Positions 50,410 to 58,361 of a stretch of 64,000 nt of DNA are shown here, one piece after another. The DNA lies in contig CAWCXI010000026.1 of NCBI GenBank assembly GCA_963799415.1, positions 124,001 through 188,000 of the forward strand, in the 5' to 3' direction. Positions within the stretch are counted from its first letter, which is position 1; each line of letters begins with the position of its first letter. Both the position numbers and the translations under genes were made by a program. The stretch is from JAMXLO01 sp963799415 (GTDB taxonomy: Bacteria > Pseudomonadota > Alphaproteobacteria > Acetobacterales > Acetobacteraceae). The notes below the pieces were generated by a model, which was given only the letters and a program-made list of their open reading frames with translations, searched no databases and was not told where the DNA came from.

Positions 50410-51543
50410 CTACATCCCGAGGTGATGAGGAGCCGGAAAGATGCCAATACGGTCGGCACGGAACGAACTGACCCAAATCCGGTGATCGACTTCGATCGCA
50501 CCCGTGCCGGCACCCATCACGCCGTACACGCCACTCTTGACCACCGTGGTCAGCTTCATCGTGGTCGGGTTCATGCTGTCGATCTTGAACGGCACGTCGC
50601 AGTTCACCGCGCTTGACTCGAAGCATTCGATCACCTGTTTGACCGATGCATCCTGACCACCGACGAGTATCATGTGCCCGTCAGGCGACCAGCGCAGATT
50701 GTCGGTGAGGAAGCCTGTCGCCACTGTGTCCCTCTTCGGCTTTGTCATGCCGCGGCTGATGCGCGCCACTTCACGGCCTGACCAGACTGCGACATAGACC
50801 TCGCGCCCATCCGGAGACACGATCACGCCGTTCGGGCCGGACATTCCAGAGCTGCCTGGTACCTCGTGCCAGCCCTTGCCCGGATGCCACTCGTCGAGCG
50901 CACCGACCGGCTTGCCGTTCATCAGCTTGTCCATGCGCTGCGCGTCGGTCGGATCCCACAGGCTGGTGACGATGATGCCGCCGTCAGACAGTGATGCCAC
51001 GCCGTCGGGCCAGAAGCCCTTTGGTGCGACCACGCAGCCGATCCAGGTGAAGCCTGGCTTGGCGCCGGACAGATCGACGGCGAACACCTCCACTGACTCG
51101 CGCCCACCGTGATTGACGGCATAGAGCGTCCGGTGCTGCCCGCCGCCTTGCGTCAGATCGAGGCCGTGCGGGCCGAACGTCTTCATGTCAGGTGCGCCGG
51201 GACAATCCGAATAGCGCGCCTTGTCGGGGCGGATGGCGATGTCGTCTGGCTGCACCTGGGTCACGGTGTCATTGCGCGTATCAAACAGCTGCAGATAGCC
51301 TTGCCGGCCGGCCGGCGCGAGGTCGCTGCCGATGACCCAATGAGTGCCGGGCACAGGTGCGAAATCCTCAACATTGGGTGCGCCGCAGATGAACTTCACA
51401 TCGCCAGCCGGTGCACACTCGTTCGCCGTCGCCGCGACAGCGGGTCTCAGATGCGCCGACCAGATTGCGGCACCGATGGCGATACTCACTGCTCCACGCA
51501 CCGCCAACGTGCAGAGGCGCACGAAAATCATTCCTTTTGGCAT
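50410..51543 (-). CDS. Second secreted beta-propeller protein
   Basis: A 377-residue protein with a signal peptide (about residues 1-37, ending AVAA) and a propeller-like repeat structure (YLQLFDTRNDTVTQVQPDDI, LYAVNHGGRESVEVFAVDLS, DGVASLSDGGIIVTSLWDPT, GPNGVIVSPDGREVYVAVWS, NLRWSPDGHMILVGGQDAS). It resembles SMP-30/strictosidine-synthase-like six-bladed propellers rather than the YncE-like one in the gsp operon. Several Cys residues suggest disulfides. Start chosen for a GGGAGG ribosome binding site. Being next to the gsp locus, it may be a secreted client. Confidence 0.78.
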   Translation of the reverse strand: MPKGMIFVRLCTLAVRGAVSIAIGAAIWSAHLRPAVAATANECAPAGDVKFICGAPNVEDFAPVPGTHWVIGSDLAPAGRQGYLQLFDTRNDTVTQVQPDDIAIRPDKARYSDCPGAPDMKTFGPHGLDLTQGGGQHRTLYAVNHGGRESVEVFAVDLSGAKPGFTWIGCVVAPKGFWPDGVASLSDGGIIVTSLWDPTDAQRMDKLMNGKPVGALDEWHPGKGWHEVPGSSGMSGPNGVIVSPDGREVYVAVWSGREVARISRGMTKPKRDTVATGFLTDNLRWSPDGHMILVGGQDASVKQVIECFESSAVNCDVPFKIDSMNPTTMKLTTVVKSGVYGVMGAGTGAIEVDHRIWVSSFRADRIGIFPAPHHLGM

Positions 51544-51705
51544 TGGTTCCTCCCTTGCTCGACGGTCCGTGGAGCCGCACAGCAACTGAGCAACGTGGAT
51601 CGGCCAAGCCACACGACACCCGGACCATTGTGCTTCGTGCAACAGGGCGGCTCGGCCTAGCAATCCGCACAGCGCACGAATGTTCGTGAGCGGACGGGGA
51701 GCCGC

Positions 51706-52995
51706 CTATGCCGGCTGTGCCGCCTCACGTAACGCCGCATCATACGCCTCGATCGGCTTTCGCGTCATCGTCAGTGTGGCAACGGCGCCGATCAGCGCCA
51801 ACACGCCCGCCACTGCGAACGTACCGTTGAAGCTGCCGGTGAGTCCCACGACGTAGCCGGTGACGATCGGCCCCATCATGCCGAACGAATTGCCACCGAG
51901 CACGGTGATGCTGGTCACCTTGCCGATGTCTGCCGGATTGCGCACCAAATCGGTCACCAGCGCGAAGTTCAACGCACTCCCGGCCGCGCCGGTCGAGCGC
52001 GCGACCGCCAGGATCAGCACGATCAGCCAGAGATCGTCGACGAACGGGATCAGCAGAATGCTCGCCGCACTCACAAGCATGACCGCCAGCATCGACCGCC
52101 TTCGGCCAGTGTGCACTGCATCCCGCGACAACAGCTTGTCGCTGAGCAAACCCAATGCTACGGCCACGACGGTAGCGGCACCGAACGGCACCGCGGTCAG
52201 CATGCCGGCATTCATGACCGACAGGCCCTTCGCTGTCTGCAGATAGTTCGGCAGCCACGTCAGAAGCATATAGCCGCCATAGACCTCGCAGCCCTGCGTC
52301 AGGAACAGACCCCACACGCTGCGCAGCGTCAGCAGATGCAACAACGGCGCGCCGGGCCGCGCCGCGGCCGATCTCGCCTCGCCGTCACGCTCGGCGAGGA
52401 TCCTGTCGCGCTCGGTTGGCCGCAGCCAAGCGACACGTTCCGGCCTGTCGAATGCGACCAGCCACGCCACGAGCCACACAAACCCGATGCTGCCGGCAAC
52501 CAGAAAACCGGCCCGCCAGCCCAGCCACGCCACGATGGCCGAGACCACCACCGCACCAATGGCCGGGCCAGCAGCTGCACCGGCACCGAACACGGCATTG
52601 GCAAACCCACGTTCGGACGCCGGGAACCACTCGCGGATCACCCGATTGCAGGCGGGCCAACTCGTCGACTCGCCCATTCCCATCACGATGCGCGTGGCGG
52701 CCATGGAGATGAAACCGGTGGTGAACCCGGTCAGCACAGTCGCTGCGGACCAGATGCCGATCCCCGTAGCATTCACCACCTTGCCACCGAACCGATCGAC
52801 CAGCAGACCGACCGGGATCAGGCACAGCACATACATCCAGAGAAAGGACGAGAGCAGCCAGCCCATCTCGACCTTGGTCAGTCCGAATTCCGTGGCGATC
52901 GGTGTCACCGCGACCGACAGCGCGATGCGGTCCGTGTAGTTGATCAGCGTCAGCGTGAACAGAAAGACGCAGATCCAAAGTCTGCGATGGTGCAT
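51706..52995 (-). CDS. MFS transporter, anion:cation symporter family
   Basis: A 429-residue permease with twelve predicted helices and the start RLWICVFLFTLTLINYTDRI, which is characteristic of the ACS family (glucarate, galactonate, phthalate and related organic anions). Further motifs: GLLVDRFGGKVV (motif A) and MGMGESTSWPACNRVIREWF. Substrate probably a carboxylate, not specified by sequence. GGGGGA precedes the ATG; the longer upstream frame is rejected. Divergent from the VOC gene, 81 bp away. Confidence 0.9.
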   Translation of the reverse strand: MHHRRLWICVFLFTLTLINYTDRIALSVAVTPIATEFGLTKVEMGWLLSSFLWMYVLCLIPVGLLVDRFGGKVVNATGIGIWSAATVLTGFTTGFISMAATRIVMGMGESTSWPACNRVIREWFPASERGFANAVFGAGAAAGPAIGAVVVSAIVAWLGWRAGFLVAGSIGFVWLVAWLVAFDRPERVAWLRPTERDRILAERDGEARSAAARPGAPLLHLLTLRSVWGLFLTQGCEVYGGYMLLTWLPNYLQTAKGLSVMNAGMLTAVPFGAATVVAVALGLLSDKLLSRDAVHTGRRRSMLAVMLVSAASILLIPFVDDLWLIVLILAVARSTGAAGSALNFALVTDLVRNPADIGKVTSITVLGGNSFGMMGPIVTGYVVGLTGSFNGTFAVAGVLALIGAVATLTMTRKPIEAYDAALREAAQPA

Positions 52996-53076
52996 TGTCG
53001 TTTCCCCCGGCGTCAGCTTGCGAGCAGGCGTGCCGGAGGGCAAGCTGCGCGACCATCCAACTGGAGGAACTCAGCC

Positions 53077-53652
53077 ATGGCAATCGCGGAAGCCGTCCAG
53101 GAACACCCCGCGCTGCTCGCCGAACTGCCGCAGCGTCTGCACCACCACGCCTATGTCGTGCGCGACCAGGAAGTGAACCGTCAGTTCTTCGAGGACCTGC
53201 TGGGCATCCCTCTCGTCGCCACCTGGTGCGAGAAGCACCACAACAGCTGGCTCGGCCGCGATGTCGCGATGTGCCACACCTTCTTCAGCATGGCCGATGG
53301 CGGCGCGCTCGCGTTCTTCGCGTTCGGCGACCCGGAGGTCTACAAGCTGGTGATCGCGGAAAAGCCCCCAGTGGTCGGCAGCTTCGATCACGTGGCGTTC
53401 AAGGTATCGGACCGCACGTATGACGAGATCATCGCGCGGCTACAGCGCACCGGCACGCCATTCCGCGAGAATGACCACGGCTACTGCAAGTCGGTCTATG
53501 CCACGTCACCCGATGGGCTGATCGTGGAGTTCACCGTCGATCCGCCGGGTGTCGAACAGATAGACGCGATCCGGCGCGCCGACGCGCACTCCGAACTGGC
53601 GCGGTGGATGGCCGGCGATCACCGCACCAACAACGACCTGCGGCCGCGCTAG
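53077..53652 (+). CDS. VOC-family (glyoxalase/dioxygenase-like) protein
   Basis: A 191-residue metal-dependent VOC-superfamily protein with two beta-alpha-beta-beta-beta repeats: LHHHAYVVRDQEVNRQFFED and GSFDHVAFKVSDRTYDEIIA, ending with the metal-ligand Glu in GLIVEFTVDPP. Resembles extradiol-dioxygenase-like members, but the substrate is unknown. A GGAGGA ribosome binding site lies upstream of ATG 53077. Divergent from an organic-anion transporter, which hints at a shared catabolic role (inference). Confidence 0.85.
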   Translation: MAIAEAVQEHPALLAELPQRLHHHAYVVRDQEVNRQFFEDLLGIPLVATWCEKHHNSWLGRDVAMCHTFFSMADGGALAFFAFGDPEVYKLVIAEKPPVVGSFDHVAFKVSDRTYDEIIARLQRTGTPFRENDHGYCKSVYATSPDGLIVEFTVDPPGVEQIDAIRRADAHSELARWMAGDHRTNNDLRPR

Positions 53653-53714
53653 CCAGCACGATACGGTATTGCGTGAAACAGCCGATACAGCTCTCGGCGC
53701 GCGACTGTTCATTC

Positions 53715-53810
53715 CGTCATGCCGACGCAGGTCGGCATCCACGTCTTGCTGCTCGCAGCACGAGTCTTTGCCGCTCGCATACGTGGATGCCGACCTGCGT
53801 CGGCATGACG
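53715..53810. repeat. 30-bp perfect inverted repeat (REP/BIME-like)
   Basis: Two identical 30-bp arms (53715-53744 and 53781-53810) face each other across a 36-bp spacer. Each arm also contains its own palindrome, ATGCCGAC-GCAG-GTCGGCAT, so the element can form one long cruciform or two hairpins. The TCATGCCGACGCAGGTCGGC core matches a repeat type widely scattered in Proteobacteria. Located 62 bp after the VOC gene stop, in an otherwise empty 525-bp region. Confidence 0.85.
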
Positions 53811-54177
53811 TTGGGCTCGGATCGTGCGCTGCTTGGTCCTAAGCGGGCAGTTGCCGCCCGTGCTAGAGCTGCACCGCATGGTTATTCTGAGGGTCATAGA
53901 CGCCGCTGAGTCGCGCCAGAAAGTCAGGCACCTCCTCCCGCATACCGTGTGGTTCATCGTTGAGTAGTCATACACATAGGGATAGCGCCGTCCCTACATG
54001 CTTGTGGTGATGCGCGCCCATTTGGCCGCCCATCATGTTTGATGGGTGAGTGGCGAATATCGTGCAATAGATCAGTGGCGTCGGCTTAGCCCATAGGCCC
54101 CAATCGTCACTGCAATTTATTTCCTGTCATCCCGCCGGCCGCCGATCTTCACTGCACGAAAGGTGGGCGGCGGCTTT
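53811..54177. other. Gene-free stretch between repeat and cupin gene
   Basis: Together with 53653-53714 and the inverted repeat this makes a 525-bp region without a recognised gene. It contains a small hairpin (CCCATCA/TGATGGG, 54029-54046) and, on the minus strand near 53870-53970, a short frame (MREEVPDFLARLSGVYDPQN) that is too short to judge and could be the end of a lost gene. Confidence 0.45.
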
Positions 54178-54675
54178 TCACCCCCGCCAGATCCGCACCA
54201 GCGGCCCTTCCACGCCGGACACCGGATCGGCCGCCGGCAACTTCACTGCCGCGACGTTGCGTACCACTTCGTCATGCTCCGCCGGATTGCCGCGGCGAAG
54301 ATCGCGCCGCGCGGTGTTGTCGGGATAGGCGCCGACAATCAGCAGATCGGTGGTCTTGCCCTCATTGCAATGGCCGACACCCGCCGGCACCACCACGACA
54401 TCGCCGGCACTGACCTCCAGCACCTGGCCCGCCGGACCGCCGAAACGCACCTTCGCCGAACCGCTCGCCACGCCCAGTACTTCATGCGCGTCGCTGTGGA
54501 AGTGGTGGAACGGATGCACCGCGTCGCGCCACGCCGCGGGCCAGCGATTGGCGGTGAAGATGCGCTCGATCGCCGCCGGATCGGCCGGCACCGCCTGCCG
54601 GTACACCAACAACGGCAGCTGCGAGTTTGGAATCGCGCCATCGTCGGCGAAATTGAAGGTCTGGGGTTCGGTCAT
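54178..54675 (-). CDS. Cupin-domain protein
   Basis: A 165-residue single-cupin protein. Metal-binding motif 1 is FHSDAHEVLGVASGSAKV (His, His/Glu) and motif 2 is VVVVPAGVGHCN (His). The overall form matches YjlB-like cupins of unknown activity. Its ATG overlaps the stop of the upstream PIN-domain toxin (ATGA), so it is translated with the toxin-antitoxin pair, an unusual partner. Confidence 0.85.
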   Translation of the reverse strand: MTEPQTFNFADDGAIPNSQLPLLVYRQAVPADPAAIERIFTANRWPAAWRDAVHPFHHFHSDAHEVLGVASGSAKVRFGGPAGQVLEVSAGDVVVVPAGVGHCNEGKTTDLLIVGAYPDNTARRDLRRGNPAEHDEVVRNVAAVKLPAADPVSGVEGPLVRIWRG

Positions 54676-55061
54676 CTGAACTTCTCCGCTGCTTCGGCAA
54701 GGCGGCGATCAAGAGTCACGAGCGCGGCTCTCAACTGCCTCGCAAGCCACATATAGCTCGCATCGTAGAACGAAAGGCGCGTCTGCTCGGCAAGAGTGAG
54801 GACGCCTTCGTAGTCCACATTGTTGATCTCAATAGCAAGACGAGAGCGCCATCGAAAGCCAGCCCACAACTCACTGTGCCTGTCCGGGTGGCGGCGCAAT
54901 TTTGTCAGACAGACATTGCTCATCTCAAAGTCCAACAGCGGAGAAGCAACGAGCTGATGACCGTCCAGTTGGCGAACCACTCGCGCCGCTTCAGGTTCCT
55001 GAAAAAGGACAGCCGCGATGGCAGATGCGTCAACGACCTTTGTCGGCACTGTGGCCACCAT
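54672..55061 (-). CDS. vapC: PIN-domain ribonuclease toxin (VapC-type)
   Basis: A 129-residue PIN-domain protein with the four acidic residues expected for metal-dependent RNA cleavage: Asp11 (VVDASAIAA), Glu46 (LLDFEMSNV), Asp100 (SFYDASYMW) and Asp118 (LVTLDRRLAEA). Such toxins cleave tRNA or rRNA when free of antitoxin. Overlaps the antitoxin gene by 32 bp and the cupin gene by 4 bp. ATG 55061 is selected because the PIN fold begins directly after it. Confidence 0.9.
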   Translation of the reverse strand: MVATVPTKVVDASAIAAVLFQEPEAARVVRQLDGHQLVASPLLDFEMSNVCLTKLRRHPDRHSELWAGFRWRSRLAIEINNVDYEGVLTLAEQTRLSFYDASYMWLARQLRAALVTLDRRLAEAAEKFR

Positions 55062-55293
55062 CGCGATCGGCACGGATGATATCGGCGGACTCGCTCGGTG
55101 TGTTGAGCCCCAACCTGCGAACCTCCGACAAGACTTCCGATGGCGTGAGGTAGCGCGATGTCGGCGGCCGGACCGCATCCTCGATGATCGCCATCAATTC
55201 ACCCTGGAGTGACCGGTGGTTGCGCGACGCCCGCTCGCGCAAGCGCAGCACAACGTCATCAGGCGCGTTCTTGATCGAAAGGTTCACGGGCAT
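55030..55293 (-). CDS. vapB: Antitoxin of the VapBC pair (FitA/Arc-like)
   Basis: An 87-residue antitoxin. The N-terminus MPVNLSIKNAPDDVVLRLRE then RASRNHRSLQGELMAIIEDA matches the ribbon-helix-helix domain of FitA/StbC-type antitoxins, which bind their own promoter. The C-terminal tail (PSEVLSEVRRLGLNTPSESA) would wrap around the toxin. The ATG 55293 start is chosen over a longer frame. Confidence 0.85.
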   Translation of the reverse strand: MPVNLSIKNAPDDVVLRLRERASRNHRSLQGELMAIIEDAVRPPTSRYLTPSEVLSEVRRLGLNTPSESADIIRADRDGGHSADKGR

Positions 55294-55328
55294 TGTTAGC
55301 ACTAGATTAGAGCCGATTTGGAGCAACA

Positions 55329-56375
55329 TTAGCACCCCAGCGGTGCGCTCTCAACCGCATCCTCCGCTTCGTCCTCCTCGCCATAACCGACCAGCCGCAG
55401 CGCGCGTCCCTTGATGCCGCGCGTCCCGGCCGCGTGGATCAGCGCCTCCTCGCGGCCATGCGTCACCCAGACCTCCGGCGCGCCCACCTCATCCAGCGTG
55501 GCGTTCAGCTCATCCCAATCCGCATGGTCGGAGATCACCAGAGGCAATTCCACGCCACGCGACTTGGCGCGTTGCCGCACCCGCATCCAGCCGGACGCCA
55601 TTGCCACCACGGGGTCCGCCACGCGCCGCGCCCACCGGTCTGTGACCGCAGCGGGCGGCGCCAGCACGATCGTCCCCACCAATTCGCCCTTTGCCGCCGC
55701 CGTCGCAGGTCGTAGATCGCCGAACGCCACGCCGCGTGCCTCGTATACTTGGCACAATGCGGACAGCGCGCCGTGCAGCCAGATCGGTCGGTCCCAACCC
55801 GCCTGACGCAGCAGCGCGATCAGCCGCTGGCACTTGCCAAGGGCGTAACATCCCACGACGTGGGTCCGATCCGGGAACAAAGCCACACTGGCTAGCAGCC
55901 GGCCGATCTCCTGCTCGGGCGGTGGATGGCGGAACACCGGCAGCGCGAAGGTCGCCTCGGTGACGAACACGTCGCAATGCTCCGGCACGAATCCCGCACA
56001 CGTCGGATCGGCGGTGCGTTTGTAGTCACCACTGACAACCACCCGCGTGCCTTGGTACTCCATCGCCACCTGGGCGCTCCCCAGGACATGCCCGGCAGGC
56101 TGCAGCCATAAGTGCACGTCGCCGACGCGCAGCCTCTCGCCCCAGCCCAGCGCCTGCTGTGTCCCGCCGGCCCGGTCCTCGCCCAGGCGCGCGCGCATCA
56201 GCGCGAGAGTGTCCGCACTGGCGAGCACCGCCTGATGGCCTGGGCGCGCGTGATCGGAGTGCGCGTGGGTGATCACCGCACGGTCCACCGGCCGCAGCGG
56301 ATCGATGAAGAAGCTGCCAGGCTCGCAGTAGAGGCCCTGCGGCAGGGTCTTCAGCCAGGTCGAGGCATGCGGCAT
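55329..56375 (-). CDS. Ligase-associated DNA exonuclease (MBL fold)
   Basis: A 348-residue metallo-beta-lactamase-fold nuclease of the beta-CASP-like group that sits with bacterial ATP-dependent DNA ligases. Metal ligands: THAHSDHARPGH (HxHxDH), AGHVLGSAQV, SGDYKRT and LVISDHADWDEL. The N-terminal GLYCEPGSFFIDP is characteristic of the ligase-associated branch. The ligase that usually follows is absent; instead a Hint-domain gene lies upstream. Confidence 0.92.
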   Translation of the reverse strand: MPHASTWLKTLPQGLYCEPGSFFIDPLRPVDRAVITHAHSDHARPGHQAVLASADTLALMRARLGEDRAGGTQQALGWGERLRVGDVHLWLQPAGHVLGSAQVAMEYQGTRVVVSGDYKRTADPTCAGFVPEHCDVFVTEATFALPVFRHPPPEQEIGRLLASVALFPDRTHVVGCYALGKCQRLIALLRQAGWDRPIWLHGALSALCQVYEARGVAFGDLRPATAAAKGELVGTIVLAPPAAVTDRWARRVADPVVAMASGWMRVRQRAKSRGVELPLVISDHADWDELNATLDEVGAPEVWVTHGREEALIHAAGTRGIKGRALRLVGYGEEDEAEDAVESAPLGC

Positions 56376-56426
56376 TCCGGCAAAATGGCCCCGATTGCCG
56401 CCTGTTGCCAGACTGCGGGCGCGGCT

Positions 56427-58226
56427 TCAGCTCGCCAGCGCCAGCTCCTCCGCCACGGTGTAGGGGACCGTGCCGGCGACGGCGATCTCCAGCATCGGCA
56501 CCCCGCCGACCGCCGGCAGGGGCAGCACGGCATTGCCATCCGTCCAACGCCTGAGCGCGATCCCGTCCCGCTCTGCGGCCCACCAGCCGCTGACAAGCGA
56601 CGGATGATCGAGCGGAATGTCGCAGAGCTCGTCCCCACCGCGCACCACGAGGCGTGCAACCTGGACACCGAGACGGCGGCGATCCTCCAGCCACGGACAC
56701 GCGTCGGATGGAGCGGCCGCGTGTGAAACAAGACGCACCTCGCTCACTCCGCGCGGCAGCATGAAGACATACCGGAGCGCATCGGTGATCACCGGCTTGA
56801 TCAGTCGGCCCCCTGCCAGCAGGCGCAGATCCGGGTCATCTGTGGTCTGCAGGCTAGCCGGCCAGCGGCCGAGTGCTGCGGCGCGTTCTACCAGACGCTG
56901 CCAGACAGGCCGAATGGAGCTCTCATCCGTAGCGAACGGTTCGCAGGAGTTCGCTTCGCGCGTTGCATTGTCCGCATCGTCGGTGAGATCGGGATAGAGA
57001 GGGCCCGGCTGATCAGAGTTGGCGAAGAAGCCGCGATTGCCGGTATCCAGATAGCTCTCCGCGGGCAGGCCTTCTGCCAGCATGATGGCGTGCTTCTCCA
57101 GCTCCACATGGTAGTAGACGATGGAGTTCCGATCGTTGTCCTGCCGGATCGTCGCACCATTGATCAGTTGCCGCGCGCAGATCAGCTTTCCGTCGGTCAG
57201 GATGGCGTGATCCGGCGAGACCAGCAGGTCGCGGTGCGGCACGTTGTCGGCAAACGCGCTGCGTTCGATGCGGATCGGCGCGACCAAACGCGGCTGCGGA
57301 TGCGCCGCAAGGTTCACACGCCTCTGGCCGATCCAAATCACTGGGACCGGTGCAAGTTCGTCGCCGCGGAGCGTCATCACCTGGTCGCCCGGCCTCAGGG
57401 TCTCGACCGCAACTTCGCCATCGACGGCCTCGACCATGGTGCCCTGTGCGTAACAGACCATCAGCACTGTGCCGCCGCTGCCATCGTCGGCAAGTGCGAA
57501 GGCCCCGGGATTATTGATGTGGGCGATGGTGAAGACCGCGTCGTTACCTGAGTCGATGGTCAGGGTCGTGCCGTTGTATTGCGTGGTTAACTGACTCGAA
57601 AACGGCAGCGAGCCGATATCGATCTCGTTGGCACCGCCAAAGCCCGCAATCGTTGCGTTCAGCGCGGTGCCAACATTGTCGAGCACAAGTGTATCGGACC
57701 CAGCGTCAACGAAGCTGATCACGTTGGCGGCCGCGTTGGCACCCGTGACGTTGCCGCCGACCTCGATCGTCCCGTCCAAGGATATCGCGTAGTGGCCGCT
57801 GCCAGAGACGGAGCCCGCGAACAGGCTTCCGCCATCGACATCGACCGTGCCACCGCTGTCAACGATGCCGCTGCCGATATCGAGCACGCCCTCGGTCATC
57901 GCGGTCGAATTGGCATCCAGGGTGAAGCTGCCGAAGACGTTCCCTGTGCCACCCGCACCGACATCGAATATGCTGTGAGCAAGGGTCGCGTTGCCTAAGA
58001 TGGACAAGGAGCCATCGTCGATCAGGCGAATCGATCCTGAAGCACCCCCCACGTGGAGGGTCTTTATCTGGTAAGGGCGCTCAGTCGCAGTGATGACCAC
58101 CGAGTACGTGCCGGACGCATTGATCGCGACATCATTGGTACTGGTGGGAACGCCCCTGCTCCAGTTCGAGGCAACCTGCCAGTTTGATGTCCCCGTCGTG
58201 GCGCCGACCCAGCTATTGGTCGCCAT
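56427..58226 (-). CDS. Hint-domain (hedgehog/intein-like) protein
   Basis: A 599-residue protein. Residues 1-250 form a Gly/Asp/Ser-rich, repeat-like beta region (NSWVGATTGTSNWQVASNWS, VDSGGTVDVDGGSLFAGSVS), as in secreted adhesin-like proteins. A Hint domain follows, beginning at Cys258 (VCYAQGTMVEAVDGEVAVET), with DLLVSPDHAILTDG (His) and the typical HVELEKHAIMLAEGLPAESY. The C-terminal 200 residues form an additional domain. Hint modules self-cleave, but cleavage here is unproven. No N-terminal signal is visible. Many such proteins occur in Acetobacteraceae, function unknown. GGGGAG precedes the ATG. Confidence 0.85.
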   Translation of the reverse strand: MATNSWVGATTGTSNWQVASNWSRGVPTSTNDVAINASGTYSVVITATERPYQIKTLHVGGASGSIRLIDDGSLSILGNATLAHSIFDVGAGGTGNVFGSFTLDANSTAMTEGVLDIGSGIVDSGGTVDVDGGSLFAGSVSGSGHYAISLDGTIEVGGNVTGANAAANVISFVDAGSDTLVLDNVGTALNATIAGFGGANEIDIGSLPFSSQLTTQYNGTTLTIDSGNDAVFTIAHINNPGAFALADDGSGGTVLMVCYAQGTMVEAVDGEVAVETLRPGDQVMTLRGDELAPVPVIWIGQRRVNLAAHPQPRLVAPIRIERSAFADNVPHRDLLVSPDHAILTDGKLICARQLINGATIRQDNDRNSIVYYHVELEKHAIMLAEGLPAESYLDTGNRGFFANSDQPGPLYPDLTDDADNATREANSCEPFATDESSIRPVWQRLVERAAALGRWPASLQTTDDPDLRLLAGGRLIKPVITDALRYVFMLPRGVSEVRLVSHAAAPSDACPWLEDRRRLGVQVARLVVRGGDELCDIPLDHPSLVSGWWAAERDGIALRRWTDGNAVLPLPAVGGVPMLEIAVAGTVPYTVAEELALAS

Positions 58227-58361
58227 GCTCTCTCCCCGCCGCGCGTGCAGGCACGGCCGTATGGTCCGCTTCGGTCCGCGGACAATCGCTGCGATCGGTT
58301 AACAGTCCATGAATCCGCAGCCCGGCTTCCCGCCGGATGCGAGACCAAATAGAACGCGGGG

